A stretch of DNA of 64,000 nt, from contig JADJQN010000001.1 in the NCBI GenBank assembly GCA_016712745.1, positions 1,054,001 through 1,118,000 of the forward strand, given 5' to 3'. Origin of the DNA: Sandaracinaceae bacterium. GTDB taxonomy: Bacteria; Myxococcota_A; Polyangia; Polyangiales; JADJQN01. Positions 45,394 to 55,189 of the stretch are shown here, one piece after another. The notes below the pieces were generated by a model that saw only the letters and a program-made list of their open reading frames with translations, ran no database searches and was not told the origin of the DNA. The position numbers were made by a program, and so were the translations under genes. Position 1 is the first letter of the stretch; each line of letters begins with the position of its first letter.

Positions 45394-47154
45394 ATGGCCA
45401 GCGACAAATCCGACGGCGAGAAGCCGTCCCCCGACGCGACCGTTGATATTCTTCTCTCGGAGTTGGAAGACGCGACTGACTCATCCGAGTTCGTCGGTCG
45501 TAACTCTCTGACAGGGACTATTCCTCCGCCAAGCCGACTGACTCCGCCCCAACAGGCAAAGGCGAGTCCGCCGCAAACAAGCACGTTGATCGGGACGCCG
45601 ACGCCGGCAACTACCCCGGCCAATCTTCGCTCCCCACTTCGTCCATCGCAACCAAACCTGCGCGCCGACCGGCCCTCGCTCGAGCTGGCGGGCGAGACGG
45701 ATCCGCATGCGCACAATGCGCTCGTGATTGCGCGCGCGTGCGAAGCCGAGCTGCTGCAAAGCCCCGAGCCCATGCGCGCTGCGCGTTTGCATTTTGAAGC
45801 CGCCCGCCTCTACGAGTCGCCCGTGGGAGATTTGCGCCGCGCCGCAGCTCACTATCAAGAAGCACTCGCGCTCGCACCTGATCATCTCCCCGCGCTGCGA
45901 GGCGCGCGAAGGGTTCTAATCGCGCGTAAGAATTACCAGGCCGCGTTGACGCTCTTTGACGCAGAAGCACGGCTCACGCGCGAGCAGGCGCACAAAGCGT
46001 CCATTCTGCACGCGAAAGCACGCCTACTCGACGACGTGATGGGTCAGAAGACCGAAGCGCGCGATGCCTACGTCGCCGCGCTCGAGCTGGACCGAAGCGA
46101 CGCCTCTCTGCTCAAGTCGGTCGAGCAGGTGGAGCAGGCCAGCGAGCAGTGGGATGCGCTCTCACGCACCCTCGAGACGGAAGCCAACGCAGTTGCCTCG
46201 GATGCGCATCATCGCGCCGCGCTCATCGTGCAACGCGCGCAAATTCTGGAACATCGCCGTAAAGATCCGGAAGGCGCCATTGAACTTTATGAAACCGCGC
46301 TTGCTGTCGACCCGCAGGTCAAAGGCGCCTTGTCCGCGCTGAAGCGACTACATCACGCGCAACGTCGGTGGCGTGACTTGATCGGAGTGCTTCTGCGGGA
46401 AGCGGAGCAAACGACCGACGCCGCGGTGCGCGCAATGGCGTACTACCGCATGGGCCGGTTGCAAATGGAGCGGCTAGGCAATCGTGACGAGGCGTTGGTC
46501 GCGCTGCAGCGCGCTGCACATGAAGCGCCAGACGATCCCCTCATTCTGCAAGAGCTTGCTCGACTCTACGAGCAAGGCGAAAAGTGGGAACCACTGGTTC
46601 GCGTACTCGAGAAGCTCGCGAACGATGCCCAAGGCGAAGGCGATAAGCTCGCGCGCCTGCACCGCCTGGGACAGCTCAGCGAAGACCGACTCAATAACGA
46701 GACGGCAGCGATGGGCTTTCACGAAGCGGCCCTGCAGCTCTCTCCGAGTTACGTGCCTTCGTTGCAGGCGCTCGGAAAGATCTACACGCGCGGCGAACGC
46801 TGGTCGCAGCTTATCGCTATCAATCTCGCTGAAGCGGGCGCGTCCGATGACGCTCGTCGTCGTGCTGCAGCCCATGCCCGCGTTGCGGATATATTCGAGA
46901 ATCAGCTAAAGCAAATCGAAGACGCAGCCGAGCATCATTCGCGAGCCCTCGCGTTGGTCCCGGGCTATGCAACCTCGTTCAAGGCGCTCTCGCGCATTTA
47001 CGGCGAGCTCGGCAAACACCGGGAGTTGATCGAGCTTTACGAACGCGCACTCGACGGACCGTCAGACAATGACCGCTCGATCACATATCTCTTTAAAATC
47101 GGAAGCGTTTACGAAGACTCGCTGCAAGAGCCTATCCAAGCCGCCCAAATTTAG
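45394..47154 (+). CDS. giant TPR protein, N-terminal part (before an amber codon)
   Basis: 586 residues. About 100 residues of Pro/Ser/Thr-rich disordered sequence, then TPR units: AARLYESPVGDLRRAAAHYQEALALAPDH, ALVALQRAAHEAPDDPLILQELARLYEQGEKWEPL shown in halves elsewhere, and so on. The frame ends at TAG 47152-47154 in the middle of a TPR helix (AAQI-stop-RRILQIDPNH). The same frame continues intact for 1,161 more residues, so a Tyr codon has probably become TAG by one base. No signal peptide. It lies 91 bp after rpoH. The intact parent protein would be about 1,750 residues. Confidence 0.8.
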   Translation: MASDKSDGEKPSPDATVDILLSELEDATDSSEFVGRNSLTGTIPPPSRLTPPQQAKASPPQTSTLIGTPTPATTPANLRSPLRPSQPNLRADRPSLELAGETDPHAHNALVIARACEAELLQSPEPMRAARLHFEAARLYESPVGDLRRAAAHYQEALALAPDHLPALRGARRVLIARKNYQAALTLFDAEARLTREQAHKASILHAKARLLDDVMGQKTEARDAYVAALELDRSDASLLKSVEQVEQASEQWDALSRTLETEANAVASDAHHRAALIVQRAQILEHRRKDPEGAIELYETALAVDPQVKGALSALKRLHHAQRRWRDLIGVLLREAEQTTDAAVRAMAYYRMGRLQMERLGNRDEALVALQRAAHEAPDDPLILQELARLYEQGEKWEPLVRVLEKLANDAQGEGDKLARLHRLGQLSEDRLNNETAAMGFHEAALQLSPSYVPSLQALGKIYTRGERWSQLIAINLAEAGASDDARRRAAAHARVADIFENQLKQIEDAAEHHSRALALVPGYATSFKALSRIYGELGKHRELIELYERALDGPSDNDRSITYLFKIGSVYEDSLQEPIQAAQI

Positions 47155-47163
47155 CGCCGCATC

Positions 47164-50100
47164 TTGCAGATAGATCCCAACCATCTTGGTGCTATTCACG
47201 CGATTCAGCGCGCGGTCGAACGCGCCGGTCGATACGAAGAGTTAGTCGACGCCCTCGAGCTCGAAGCGGAGAAGACCCAGGATCCTCAGCAGGTGGTGGC
47301 GCTGCTCCATCGTGCTGGCGAAGTGCTCGACGAGAAGCTGAGCGACCGGGACGGAGCACTCGCGCGTTTCAAGAGGGTGCTCGGGATCAACTCGAAGTAC
47401 GTACCGGCGCTTGCGAGTCTTGGGCGCATTTACTACCGCACGGGCCGTTGGCCTGATCTGCTCGACATGTACGCGCGCGAGCTCGAAGTTACTCCACGCG
47501 GTGCGTCGGCCGTCGCGCTGCTGCTCAAAATGGGCGAGTTGTGCGAAGGACCCATCGGAAGAAAAGAAGACGCAGCCGCCTACTACCGCCGCGCAGTAGA
47601 AATGGACAGCACGCACGCGCCGTCGCTGCACGCGCTCGAGCACGTGCTCAGTGATCGCGCTGAGTGGACAGAGTTGGCGAAAGTTCTCGACATCGAGCTT
47701 CAGAGTGTTCAGGAAGCAAGCGCGCGCGCCCTTCTCGCTTACCGCCTCGGCGAAGTGTACGAAGAGGGTCTCAACGAAACGGATCGCGCGATTGGTGCGT
47801 ACGAACAGTCGCTCAAGGCAGTCGCGGACTATCGTCCTGCCGTGGACGCGCTCGCGCGAATGCGCGGCGCCGCGCGCGCATGGCAGAAGCTCGTGGACGA
47901 CCTCGAACGCGAAGCAGCAGCCACGCGTGATCCTCTGCTCGCGACCGCCGCATTGATGCGGCAAGGGGAGATTTGGGCCGACGAGCTCAAGGAACCGAGA
48001 CGCGCGATCGCTGCGTTTGAGGACGTGCTCGCTCGCGATCCTGCGCACCTTGGTGCACTACTCGCTCTCGAGCCGTTGTACCGACGCACCGGCGCGTGGG
48101 AATCACTCACCCGCATATACGCCACAGAAGCGCGCGTGCTGACCGACGTTGGAGCTCGCGTGGCCGCTTTGCGCGAGCTTGCGCGGCTGCAGGAGGCACG
48201 CAGCCTCGGAGGGCCAGCGGAAGTACGTGCCACCTACGAAGCGATTCTTGCGTTACAGCCTGGTGATCTTGGTGCGCTGATGGTGCTTGAGCGCATGGCA
48301 CTGGAAAGCGGCGACCGAGCGATGCTCGCGCAGGTGGACACCTGGCTCGCCGCGACGAGTGAAGATCCAGTAGTCGTAGCGGCCTACAAAACCCGCTATG
48401 CAGAATCGCTGGAGATTCAGGGCGATGCGGCCGCGCTTGCGGCTTACCGTGAAGCGCTCACGCTCGATTCGGAAAGCATTCACGCGACGCGGGGCTTCTC
48501 GCGCATGGCCGAACTCTCGAACGATCCGCACGCGGTGGCCGAAGCGGCGCGACGCGAGGCGGCCGTGGCGCGGAGCAACGAACTTGCAGCGCAGTTTTGG
48601 GTGAAGAGCGCTAAGACGCGCACCGAGCAGCTCGCGGATGATGCCGGCGCGCTTGAGGACGCTGAGCGAGCCCTTGAGCTGGTGCCCGACTCAATCGATG
48701 CTGCCGAACTCGTCAGCCTCCTCTTGCGCAAGCGGAATGATCCGGCGCGCCTCGCCGACTTGCTTACGCACGCTGCCGGCGCGGCGAAGGCGCAGGAGCG
48801 AGTGGCAACGCTGTGGCGCGAGGCCGCGGAGCTCTACGCCGACGTCTTGCACAACACTGCCGGGGCACTTGGCGCGCTAAGCCGCGTGCTGCGCCTCATG
48901 CCAAACCATGTTCCTACCCTGATGCAACTCGCGGAGCTCTATAGCCGAGATACACAGTGGAGCGAGGCGACCAACCACCTCACGCGGGTGGTGCAATTGG
49001 GACCGGACCGCGACACGTTGCGACGGGCGCATTTGAGCCTGGCAACCATCCTGGACGAGCAGCTTGGGGAGAGCGCCCGCGCTCTGGCCAGCCTGCAGGC
49101 GATACTTTCGTTCGAGCCGGATCATCGACAAGCACTTGGGAAACAGTGCGACATCTACTTGCGCACGGGCGAAAACGATCGCGCACTCGAAACGGCGCAA
49201 CGCATGGTGCGCACCTCGAAAGACGCGCGTGAGAAGGCCGAAGCGTTGCTTCGCTTCGCACTTTGCGCGCGCAAGAAAGGTGACCTCTCCGCGGCCGGCG
49301 ATGCGATACACCATGCGCTCGCGCTTGAAGGACCGGGCGGCAAGGCCGGGCATACAGCAATTGAGTATTTGAGCGATCACGGCGGATGGGAGCGCTACGC
49401 GGCATCCCTCGTCGAGCATCTTTCGGGACCGCGCGAGACTGCGGCAGCACCGCGCTATCGGGCGTACCTCGAATTGGCGCGAATCCAAGACGACGAGCTA
49501 GGAATGCGTGAGGAGTCCGGCGACACGTTGCGCGCTGGCCTGCTCGCCTGCAACGACGAACCGCTCTTGCGCGAAGAGCTCGCTCGACGCCTGCGGAAGT
49601 GGGGCCAGCCCGATCATGCGCTCGTAGAGTTTGCAAATCTCCTGTTGGCCGACCCAGCGCGCGGAGAAACGTACCGCGACATCGCACGCACATATGAAGT
49701 GCTCCGACGACCAGAAGAGGCCCGGCTTTCGCTCGCGCCTCTTTCAATTTTGAACGCGCTTGAGCCGAGCGAAGCGCTGATGCTGCAGCAGCGTCCGCCG
49801 CGACCCGCGCACGCCCGCGCCGGCAGTTTCTCATCGGAAGCGCTTTCACTGATCGAGGCGGGGCGCCCGCAGGCGCTTGCCGCAAGCATGCTCGGCAGCC
49901 TGCAAGAAGCGCTGCCGAAGCTCTACCCTCCTGATCTTGAGGGCTACGGTCTGTCGTCGCGGGACAAGATCGGGCCACGTGCCAATAACCCGCTTCGCGC
50001 ATTGGCCGAACGAGTGGCGACTTTGTTCGGCGTCACGGGATTTGACCTCTACGTGCATCGTGCACGCACGATCGGCGTCACAGTCGAGATGGGCGATCAG

Positions 50101-50649
50101 CCGGCCATTCTGATTCCGGCAGCGCTCAGCGAGGTGCGCGAAGCCCAGCAGGTTTTCGCCTTTGCTCGCGTGTTCGCAAACATTTCGCGCGGGCTCGTTG
50201 CCGCAGAAAAACTAACCCCACGCGAGATCGAAATTGTCATCGCGGCGGCAGCACGCACGGTCTCGCCGAACTACGGAGCGGGCCTCACCAGTGAGGATGG
50301 CTTCGCCGATCAAAATCGCACGATACTTCGCGCACTATCTCGCAAAGCACGCAAGGCAATGGAGGACATCGCAGCGCAGTACGTGCAGCACGCGTCGCCC
50401 GACTATGCGCAGTGGGTGCGTGCACTGAAGCAGACCGCCAACCGCGCAGCGCTCCTCGCGTGCGACGATATGAAAGCAGCGATTGAAGTTTTGCGCCGCA
50501 CTGAGAAGGACATGACTGGCCTCGAAGGGGTCCCGCTCGTGCAAGGGTCTGTCGTAGTAGCTGACTTGATGAGGTTTTGGGTATCCGAATCCGCTTTCGC
50601 CTTCCGCAAGCGCGCCGGACTAATCGGTGCCGGGCCGGGGGCAGGCTGA
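47164..50649 (+). CDS. giant TPR protein, C-terminal part (after the amber codon)
   Basis: 1,161 residues in the same frame as the upstream part, readable from a TTG at 47164 without a ribosome site. More than twenty TPR-like helix pairs (for example LASLGRIYYRTGRWPDLLDMYARELE) continue to about residue 900. A C-terminal domain of about 230 residues follows, globular and not TPR: NPLRALAERVATLFGVTGFDLYV, AILIPAALSEVREAQQVFAFAR. I do not recognise that domain by name. The stop overlaps the start of the receiver-DUF4388 gene by one base, so they were co-translated in the intact gene. Confidence 0.8.
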   Translation: MQIDPNHLGAIHAIQRAVERAGRYEELVDALELEAEKTQDPQQVVALLHRAGEVLDEKLSDRDGALARFKRVLGINSKYVPALASLGRIYYRTGRWPDLLDMYARELEVTPRGASAVALLLKMGELCEGPIGRKEDAAAYYRRAVEMDSTHAPSLHALEHVLSDRAEWTELAKVLDIELQSVQEASARALLAYRLGEVYEEGLNETDRAIGAYEQSLKAVADYRPAVDALARMRGAARAWQKLVDDLEREAAATRDPLLATAALMRQGEIWADELKEPRRAIAAFEDVLARDPAHLGALLALEPLYRRTGAWESLTRIYATEARVLTDVGARVAALRELARLQEARSLGGPAEVRATYEAILALQPGDLGALMVLERMALESGDRAMLAQVDTWLAATSEDPVVVAAYKTRYAESLEIQGDAAALAAYREALTLDSESIHATRGFSRMAELSNDPHAVAEAARREAAVARSNELAAQFWVKSAKTRTEQLADDAGALEDAERALELVPDSIDAAELVSLLLRKRNDPARLADLLTHAAGAAKAQERVATLWREAAELYADVLHNTAGALGALSRVLRLMPNHVPTLMQLAELYSRDTQWSEATNHLTRVVQLGPDRDTLRRAHLSLATILDEQLGESARALASLQAILSFEPDHRQALGKQCDIYLRTGENDRALETAQRMVRTSKDAREKAEALLRFALCARKKGDLSAAGDAIHHALALEGPGGKAGHTAIEYLSDHGGWERYAASLVEHLSGPRETAAAPRYRAYLELARIQDDELGMREESGDTLRAGLLACNDEPLLREELARRLRKWGQPDHALVEFANLLLADPARGETYRDIARTYEVLRRPEEARLSLAPLSILNALEPSEALMLQQRPPRPAHARAGSFSSEALSLIEAGRPQALAASMLGSLQEALPKLYPPDLEGYGLSSRDKIGPRANNPLRALAERVATLFGVTGFDLYVHRARTIGVTVEMGDQPAILIPAALSEVREAQQVFAFARVFANISRGLVAAEKLTPREIEIVIAAAARTVSPNYGAGLTSEDGFADQNRTILRALSRKARKAMEDIAAQYVQHASPDYAQWVRALKQTANRAALLACDDMKAAIEVLRRTEKDMTGLEGVPLVQGSVVVADLMRFWVSESAFAFRKRAGLIGAGPGAG

Positions 50650-52040
50650 TGGCGACGCGCATCCTCGTCGTCGACGACAGCGCAACCGTACGCAAGGTGG
50701 TCGAACGCGCGTTGCTCGAGGCGGGGTATGAGGTCGTACTTGCCGCCGACGGGCAGGAAGCCATCGCCCGGCTCGAGGAGAGCACGCCCGACCTCGTTCT
50801 CGTAGACTTCGTGATGCCGAACATGAACGGCTTTCAACTCGCGCAGGCGATTCGCAGCAACGCGGCGTGGAAGCACCTCCCGCTTGTGTTGATGAGCTCG
50901 CGCGCCGACCGCATCGCCGATCAGTTCATGGCCCAAACTTCCGCGGTAGACACCATCGCGAAGCCCTTTTCTCCCGACGCAATCGTCGCAGTAACCGCGC
51001 ACGCAATCGCGCGCGCGAACGCAAGCCCAACGTTGGCCGGCGCAACGAGCCCCGGCAATCTCTTCGCCGTCGCAGACAAGGAATCAACACCGTTCGTCGA
51101 TGAGCAAGAACAACGGGCTCGTGATGAAGAGTCTCGTCAGGTCGCAGCCCTTGCATCGGCTCGTAGGGTTGCCGAAATGGTAATGCCGTCACTCTCCCGT
51201 TTGGTTTCCAAGGAAATTGACGTTGAATCGCTGGCGCAGGCCCTGACCTCGGAAGATGCCGACGCGCTCTTCGCGCTTGCCGATGACCTTGCGCGCCTAT
51301 CACCGTCTCCAACCGGCCTTACTTCGCTTACAGGTCGGATAGAGCACGGTTCGCTGGGCGACATTCTGCAAATGCTCGAGATGCAAAAGCAGACCGGAGT
51401 CCTCACCGTCGAACGCGGCGCGCATATGGTGCAAGTGTGTCTGCGTGACGGACGCGTGGAGATCACCCTCTCGCGCAACGTCGACCCCGAGTTTCTCATC
51501 GGTCGGTATCTGATCGAAGCTGGCGCGCTGACCTCGCAGACTCTACAGACCGCGCAAGAGACGCCGAGCGAAGGCAAATGGCTCGGTGATCGCTTGCTCG
51601 CGCAGGGACTGATCACCGAGGAGCAGAAACAGAAAGCGCTCATTCGTCAAACGAGCGAGCTTATTTACGAAATGCTGCGTTGGCGAAGGGGCACGTTCCG
51701 CTTCGAGCGTTTCGCGCGCTTACCTCAGGCGCAAAACGCGCATCTTGGGCTGCCTATCGCCTCTGTCTTGATGGAGGGGCTGCGGCGCGTCGACGAATGG
51801 CGGCTCGTCGCCGAACAGGTGCATGACTTCGAGATGGTATTTGCGCGCAACGAAGACGCCCTGAGCGCGTTTGACGTAAGTGCTCTGCCGCGCGTCGAGC
51901 AAATAGTGCTCGAAGCGGTCGACGGAAAGCGCAGCGTGCGCGAGCTAATTCTTCACACGCATCTAGCGTCATTCGATGCATGCAAGCCTTTGTTTCAGTT
52001 CGCGACGTCGCGCTTGATCAAGGCGCTTGCCCGCCAGTAG
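50649..52040 (+). CDS. response regulator with receiver and DUF4388 domains
   Basis: 463 residues from the ATG at 50649, overlapping the TPR stop (TGATG). The receiver at 1-120 has VVDDSATVRKVVERALLEAG, phospho-acceptor Asp53 in LVLVDFVMPNMNG, Ser in VLMSSRAD, and Lys in IAKPFSPDA. A linker with a helical segment follows. DUF4388 (PATAN) is at about 225-440: SLGDILQMLEMQKQTGVLTVERG, VQVCLRDGRVEITLS, then helical EELIRRQT-like repeats. DUF4388 regulators are typical of Myxococcota and cyanobacteria and are linked to motility and signalling; output is by protein contact, not DNA binding. Confidence 0.9.
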   Translation: MATRILVVDDSATVRKVVERALLEAGYEVVLAADGQEAIARLEESTPDLVLVDFVMPNMNGFQLAQAIRSNAAWKHLPLVLMSSRADRIADQFMAQTSAVDTIAKPFSPDAIVAVTAHAIARANASPTLAGATSPGNLFAVADKESTPFVDEQEQRARDEESRQVAALASARRVAEMVMPSLSRLVSKEIDVESLAQALTSEDADALFALADDLARLSPSPTGLTSLTGRIEHGSLGDILQMLEMQKQTGVLTVERGAHMVQVCLRDGRVEITLSRNVDPEFLIGRYLIEAGALTSQTLQTAQETPSEGKWLGDRLLAQGLITEEQKQKALIRQTSELIYEMLRWRRGTFRFERFARLPQAQNAHLGLPIASVLMEGLRRVDEWRLVAEQVHDFEMVFARNEDALSAFDVSALPRVEQIVLEAVDGKRSVRELILHTHLASFDACKPLFQFATSRLIKALARQ

Positions 52041-52069
52041 CGGGATTAGAGCAACACCGCGCGGCATTG

Positions 52070-53617
52070 TTAGAACGTGAGCGCGACGCCCAAGGTTGTG
52101 TCGATATTGAACAGGAACGTCAGAACCATGAATACCGCTTCGACGGAAGCCTGAATGCCAAAGTTACGAACGATACGGTAACCGATAACGCCGCCTCCGC
52201 TGACGCTTCCTAGACCCGAGATGATCCACGGCGCTGGATCGCCATTGCCGCTTGGGCTGATCTGAATTTGTCCGTACCCGCCACCAACGAACGCGTCGAA
52301 GGTAAGCCCGGTGGACTTCGGCTCGACGAGTGCGTATTGCGCCCGCGCGCCAAGCACCATGTTGGCCAAACTTCCGACGCCCGATGAAAACGCGATGCGT
52401 GCAGTTAGAGCGAGCGCGAGTCGCGGCAAAACGTAGTAGCCGGCCGCTATGCGCATGGCGAAAGCAGGCACGAATCCGGGTGTAGCCACGCGCACGCAGT
52501 ACAACTCGGCATCCGCCATGCAGTCGCCTGTCTGCCCAGGCACCCACGCCGACTGATTCGGGAGCTCGGGCGGTGGAGTCGCGTCGGCGAGCATGCCACC
52601 CGAGGCGTAGCCGGAGCCGAGCGTCGCACCGAGGTGCAGGAATATACGCGGTGCCTCCCCTTCGTCTTCGAGTTGCGGTTCTTCGCTAGCTTCGGGGTTT
52701 ACGCAAAGCCCGCTCTCGCAATCGAGATCGTCAGCACAATCGCTCGTCCGAGTGCATGCGTCGCCCAGGCCGGCTCCGGAGCCGGTCCCGCCGCAACCCG
52801 GCATGCCGGGCGGACATTCTTCGGCGCACTGTTGCGGCGGCGCCTGTCCCGGGAGGGACGGCGGCGGGTGATTGCGTGTGGTGACAATCGGGACGGTCAC
52901 GGGCCGTTCTTCATTTCCAACGAACGCGACGCGGTCGCCACTGCGCCCAATCACTTCGATGTAGTAATAGATCGCGGGTTCAAAAACGTCCGCGCACGGA
53001 ATTTCGAAACCGTATCCGCCGCGCATGCGCTCCATTGCGACCTGGCGATACGCGCGCATGCCGTGGCCACGATAGAACAGGTTTACTTCGCTAACACGCT
53101 GGCGGGGTGGTACTTCGAGGAAAACCGGGACCGGAGTCTGCGCCAGCTGCTCGGGAACTGAGTCGTGCGGAATGTTGGAGGGCGGAGGCTCGGTGGAGGG
53201 CACCGGATCGGCTGTCTGTACTGGCGTCGATCCAACTTCGTTGCGCGCGCGCGCGTACATAAGCTGAATCTCGGGCGTGCTGGTAAGCGGATCGAGCTGC
53301 ACGCTGCCGTCGGCACGCAGCGCTTGGATGAACATCTGCAAACCCGCCGCGTTGTCGCTGAGACCGCCGATTTGCAGTACGCCAAGGTTGAGATAGGTGC
53401 GTGCGAGAGGTGCGCCAGTCACGTGGTTTTGCGTCGCAAGTTGTTCGGCCTGCTCAAGCAGCGTGCGCGCCTGGTCGATCTCGAGATTGTTGTACGCCTC
53501 CATCGCCTGGCGGTTCAAGTCGATCACCTGCTGCTGCGGCCGCGGTTGGGCGCTCGCACTAGCGGCGACGAGCAAAGCACAGCAGCCAACGAGAAGAGGT
53601 AACCAAGCGCGATTCAT
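52070..53617 (-). CDS. exported TPR/beta-barrel-like envelope protein
   Basis: About 515 residues from the ATG at 53617. Signal peptide (LLVGCCALLVAASASA), then a helical N-terminus with TPR-like pairs (QAMEAYNNLEIDQARTLLEQAEQL, YLNLGVLQIGGLSDNAAG). A mid part has a beta domain (VSEVNLFYRGHGM, YYYIEVIGRSGDRVAFVGNE). A Cys-rich linker (CAEECPPGMPGC; CTRTSDCADDLDCESGLC) matches the myxobacterial Cys-rich repeat. The last 180 residues alternate hydrophobic strands (LALALTARIAFSSGVGS, LTFDAFVGGGYGQIQIS), like a small outer-membrane barrel ending in Phe. Transcribed with the OmpA-type gene upstream (19 bp apart). Confidence 0.75.
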   Translation of the reverse strand: MNRAWLPLLVGCCALLVAASASAQPRPQQQVIDLNRQAMEAYNNLEIDQARTLLEQAEQLATQNHVTGAPLARTYLNLGVLQIGGLSDNAAGLQMFIQALRADGSVQLDPLTSTPEIQLMYARARNEVGSTPVQTADPVPSTEPPPSNIPHDSVPEQLAQTPVPVFLEVPPRQRVSEVNLFYRGHGMRAYRQVAMERMRGGYGFEIPCADVFEPAIYYYIEVIGRSGDRVAFVGNEERPVTVPIVTTRNHPPPSLPGQAPPQQCAEECPPGMPGCGGTGSGAGLGDACTRTSDCADDLDCESGLCVNPEASEEPQLEDEGEAPRIFLHLGATLGSGYASGGMLADATPPPELPNQSAWVPGQTGDCMADAELYCVRVATPGFVPAFAMRIAAGYYVLPRLALALTARIAFSSGVGSLANMVLGARAQYALVEPKSTGLTFDAFVGGGYGQIQISPSGNGDPAPWIISGLGSVSGGGVIGYRIVRNFGIQASVEAVFMVLTFLFNIDTTLGVALTF

Positions 53618-53636
53618 GATCCTCACGTGCATCCTC

Positions 53637-54773
53637 TCAAGGTGTCGCCGGAGCGGCCGTGGCGGCCTGCCCGTTATCCGTCCGGATGAACTCTACACGG
53701 CGATTTGCCGCACGTCCGGAAGCTGTCCTATTCGACTCGATGGGCGTGGTCTCGCCATAACCGCGTGCGGTCAGGCGAGACGCGTCAATTCCCTGTGCTA
53801 TCAAGTACTCACGCACCGCTTGAGCGCGCGCGTCCGACAAAGTCATGTTGTGCGAGTCATTGCCGCGGTCATCCGTGTGTCCCTGCACTTCGATAGTCAT
53901 GTTCGGGAAGTCGCGTAGGACGGTCGCGACTGTGTTGAGGATGCGATAGGAGACGGGCTGAATCACCGCGCGGTTGTTCTCGAAGTGGATGATGTCGCGA
54001 ATTCGAATCGCCGTGCCGGTGACTTCAACGTTCTGATATGCACGCGGGCAACCGTGCTCTGGCTCGGGGCCCGGCTCGTTCGGGCATTGATCGGTCGCGT
54101 CGTTGATCGTATCGCCGTCGTTGTCCATGTCCGGGCAACCGTCGTCGTCTTGGAAGCCGTCCATGTCTTCCGGCTCAGTCGCGCAACGGTCGTTGGCATC
54201 GAGCAGGTGGTCAAGATCGTTGTCGGATTCTGGACAGCCGTCTTGATCAAGATAGCCGTCGACATCTTCCGCTTCAATCGTGCACGAGTCGCGCGAGTCG
54301 GGGTTGCCGTCGTTGTCGGTGTCCTGGTCCTCGGGGCAGCCATCTTCGTCTTGATAGCCGTCAACGTCTTCAGCGACGCGCGGACAACGGTCAGCGGCGT
54401 TCAAGATGCCGTCGTGATCGTCGTCGCCATCCTGAACCAACGGTTCGGCCTCGGCGGGCGCGACCGCAACGCCGCGAGGTGCGCAGCGTGCTGCAGGACT
54501 TAGAGTGAATGCCGCACGAGCATTGGGTTCGGCAACGGCGATGTGCTCTTCAGACCGCGCCATGTCGCCCTGCTCAAGCTCAACTTGCGCAAACTCGAGA
54601 TTTGCACGCGAAAGCGCGAGCTCGCGTGGTGCGCACTGATACGCCCCGTTGCGTTCGGATTGATCGACAATGTCGCGCAAGCCGGCAATGCGGCCCTGCA
54701 GGATTGGACCTTTGGCACACGCACAGAGTGCGAGGAGCGCCAACGGCAGAGAGCGTGCGTAAAGCAGCTTCAT
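53637..54773 (-). CDS. OmpA-family lipoprotein with thrombospondin type 3 repeats
   Basis: About 378 residues from the ATG at 54773, one base after the stop of the DUF4398 gene. A short lipoprotein signal (LPLALLALCACAKG). A helical region of about 80 residues, then TSP3 calcium-binding repeats at about 120-255 (DGDDDHDGILNAADRCP, DNDGDTINDATDQCP and two more). The OmpA C-terminal peptidoglycan-binding domain follows at about 275-375: IHFENNRAVIQPVSYRIL, VQGHTDDRGNDSHNMTLSDAR, LTARGYGETTPIESNRT, RRVEFI. It anchors the outer membrane to peptidoglycan. Ca2+ binding by the repeats is inferred from the Asp pattern. Confidence 0.92.
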   Translation of the reverse strand: MKLLYARSLPLALLALCACAKGPILQGRIAGLRDIVDQSERNGAYQCAPRELALSRANLEFAQVELEQGDMARSEEHIAVAEPNARAAFTLSPAARCAPRGVAVAPAEAEPLVQDGDDDHDGILNAADRCPRVAEDVDGYQDEDGCPEDQDTDNDGNPDSRDSCTIEAEDVDGYLDQDGCPESDNDLDHLLDANDRCATEPEDMDGFQDDDGCPDMDNDGDTINDATDQCPNEPGPEPEHGCPRAYQNVEVTGTAIRIRDIIHFENNRAVIQPVSYRILNTVATVLRDFPNMTIEVQGHTDDRGNDSHNMTLSDARAQAVREYLIAQGIDASRLTARGYGETTPIESNRTASGRAANRRVEFIRTDNGQAATAAPATP

Positions 54774-54774
54774 C

Positions 54775-55086
54775 TCAGCGGCCCGTCTCGCGCATGTTGC
54801 GGCGGCTGAGCGCAATCGCGCGTGTTGCGTTCTCTTCCGCGTGCTCCGCGAAAATCATTGCGTCCTGGTAGTTCGCCTGCGCTGCTTCCTCGCGCGCTTT
54901 AACCAAATACGCCTGGGCCAAGTAGTACTCGTACGGAGCGCGCGTCGGGGCCTCCGCGAGTCGCGCTTGTTCAACGGCGCTCGACGCTGGCGCAACATTG
55001 ATCGTGTAGAGCAAGGGCCCGCAGCCCGTCGAGACGAGCACGGCTGTACACGCAGAGGCCAGCAATAGAGTTCGACGCAGCGTCAC
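54775..55086 (-). CDS. DUF4398 lipoprotein
   Basis: About 103 residues from a GTG at 55086, six bases after GGAG; a longer frame from 55164 would bury the signal and is rejected. Signal RRTLLLASACTAVLVSTGC gives a lipoprotein. The mature part is a helical hairpin with LAEAPTRAPYEYYLAQAYLVKAREEAAQ, the DUF4398 pattern. It is usually encoded next to OmpA-type proteins, as here. Likely an envelope partner of that protein; role unproven. Confidence 0.8.
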   Translation of the reverse strand: MTLRRTLLLASACTAVLVSTGCGPLLYTINVAPASSAVEQARLAEAPTRAPYEYYLAQAYLVKAREEAAQANYQDAMIFAEHAEENATRAIALSRRNMRETGR

Positions 55087-55189
55087 ACGTTGCTCCAAGC
55101 GCCCTCCCCAATGAAAGGCGTGAAATCGCGCGAAAAAGTACCAGCAAGCGTGCTTTTTCGTCAACGCCTGAGCGCTAAATCCTAAAGCC

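Noticed and set aside
54060..54440. Repeated DNA in the OmpA gene considered as a satellite
   Set aside because: It is explained by thrombospondin type 3 protein repeats with Asp at fixed positions.
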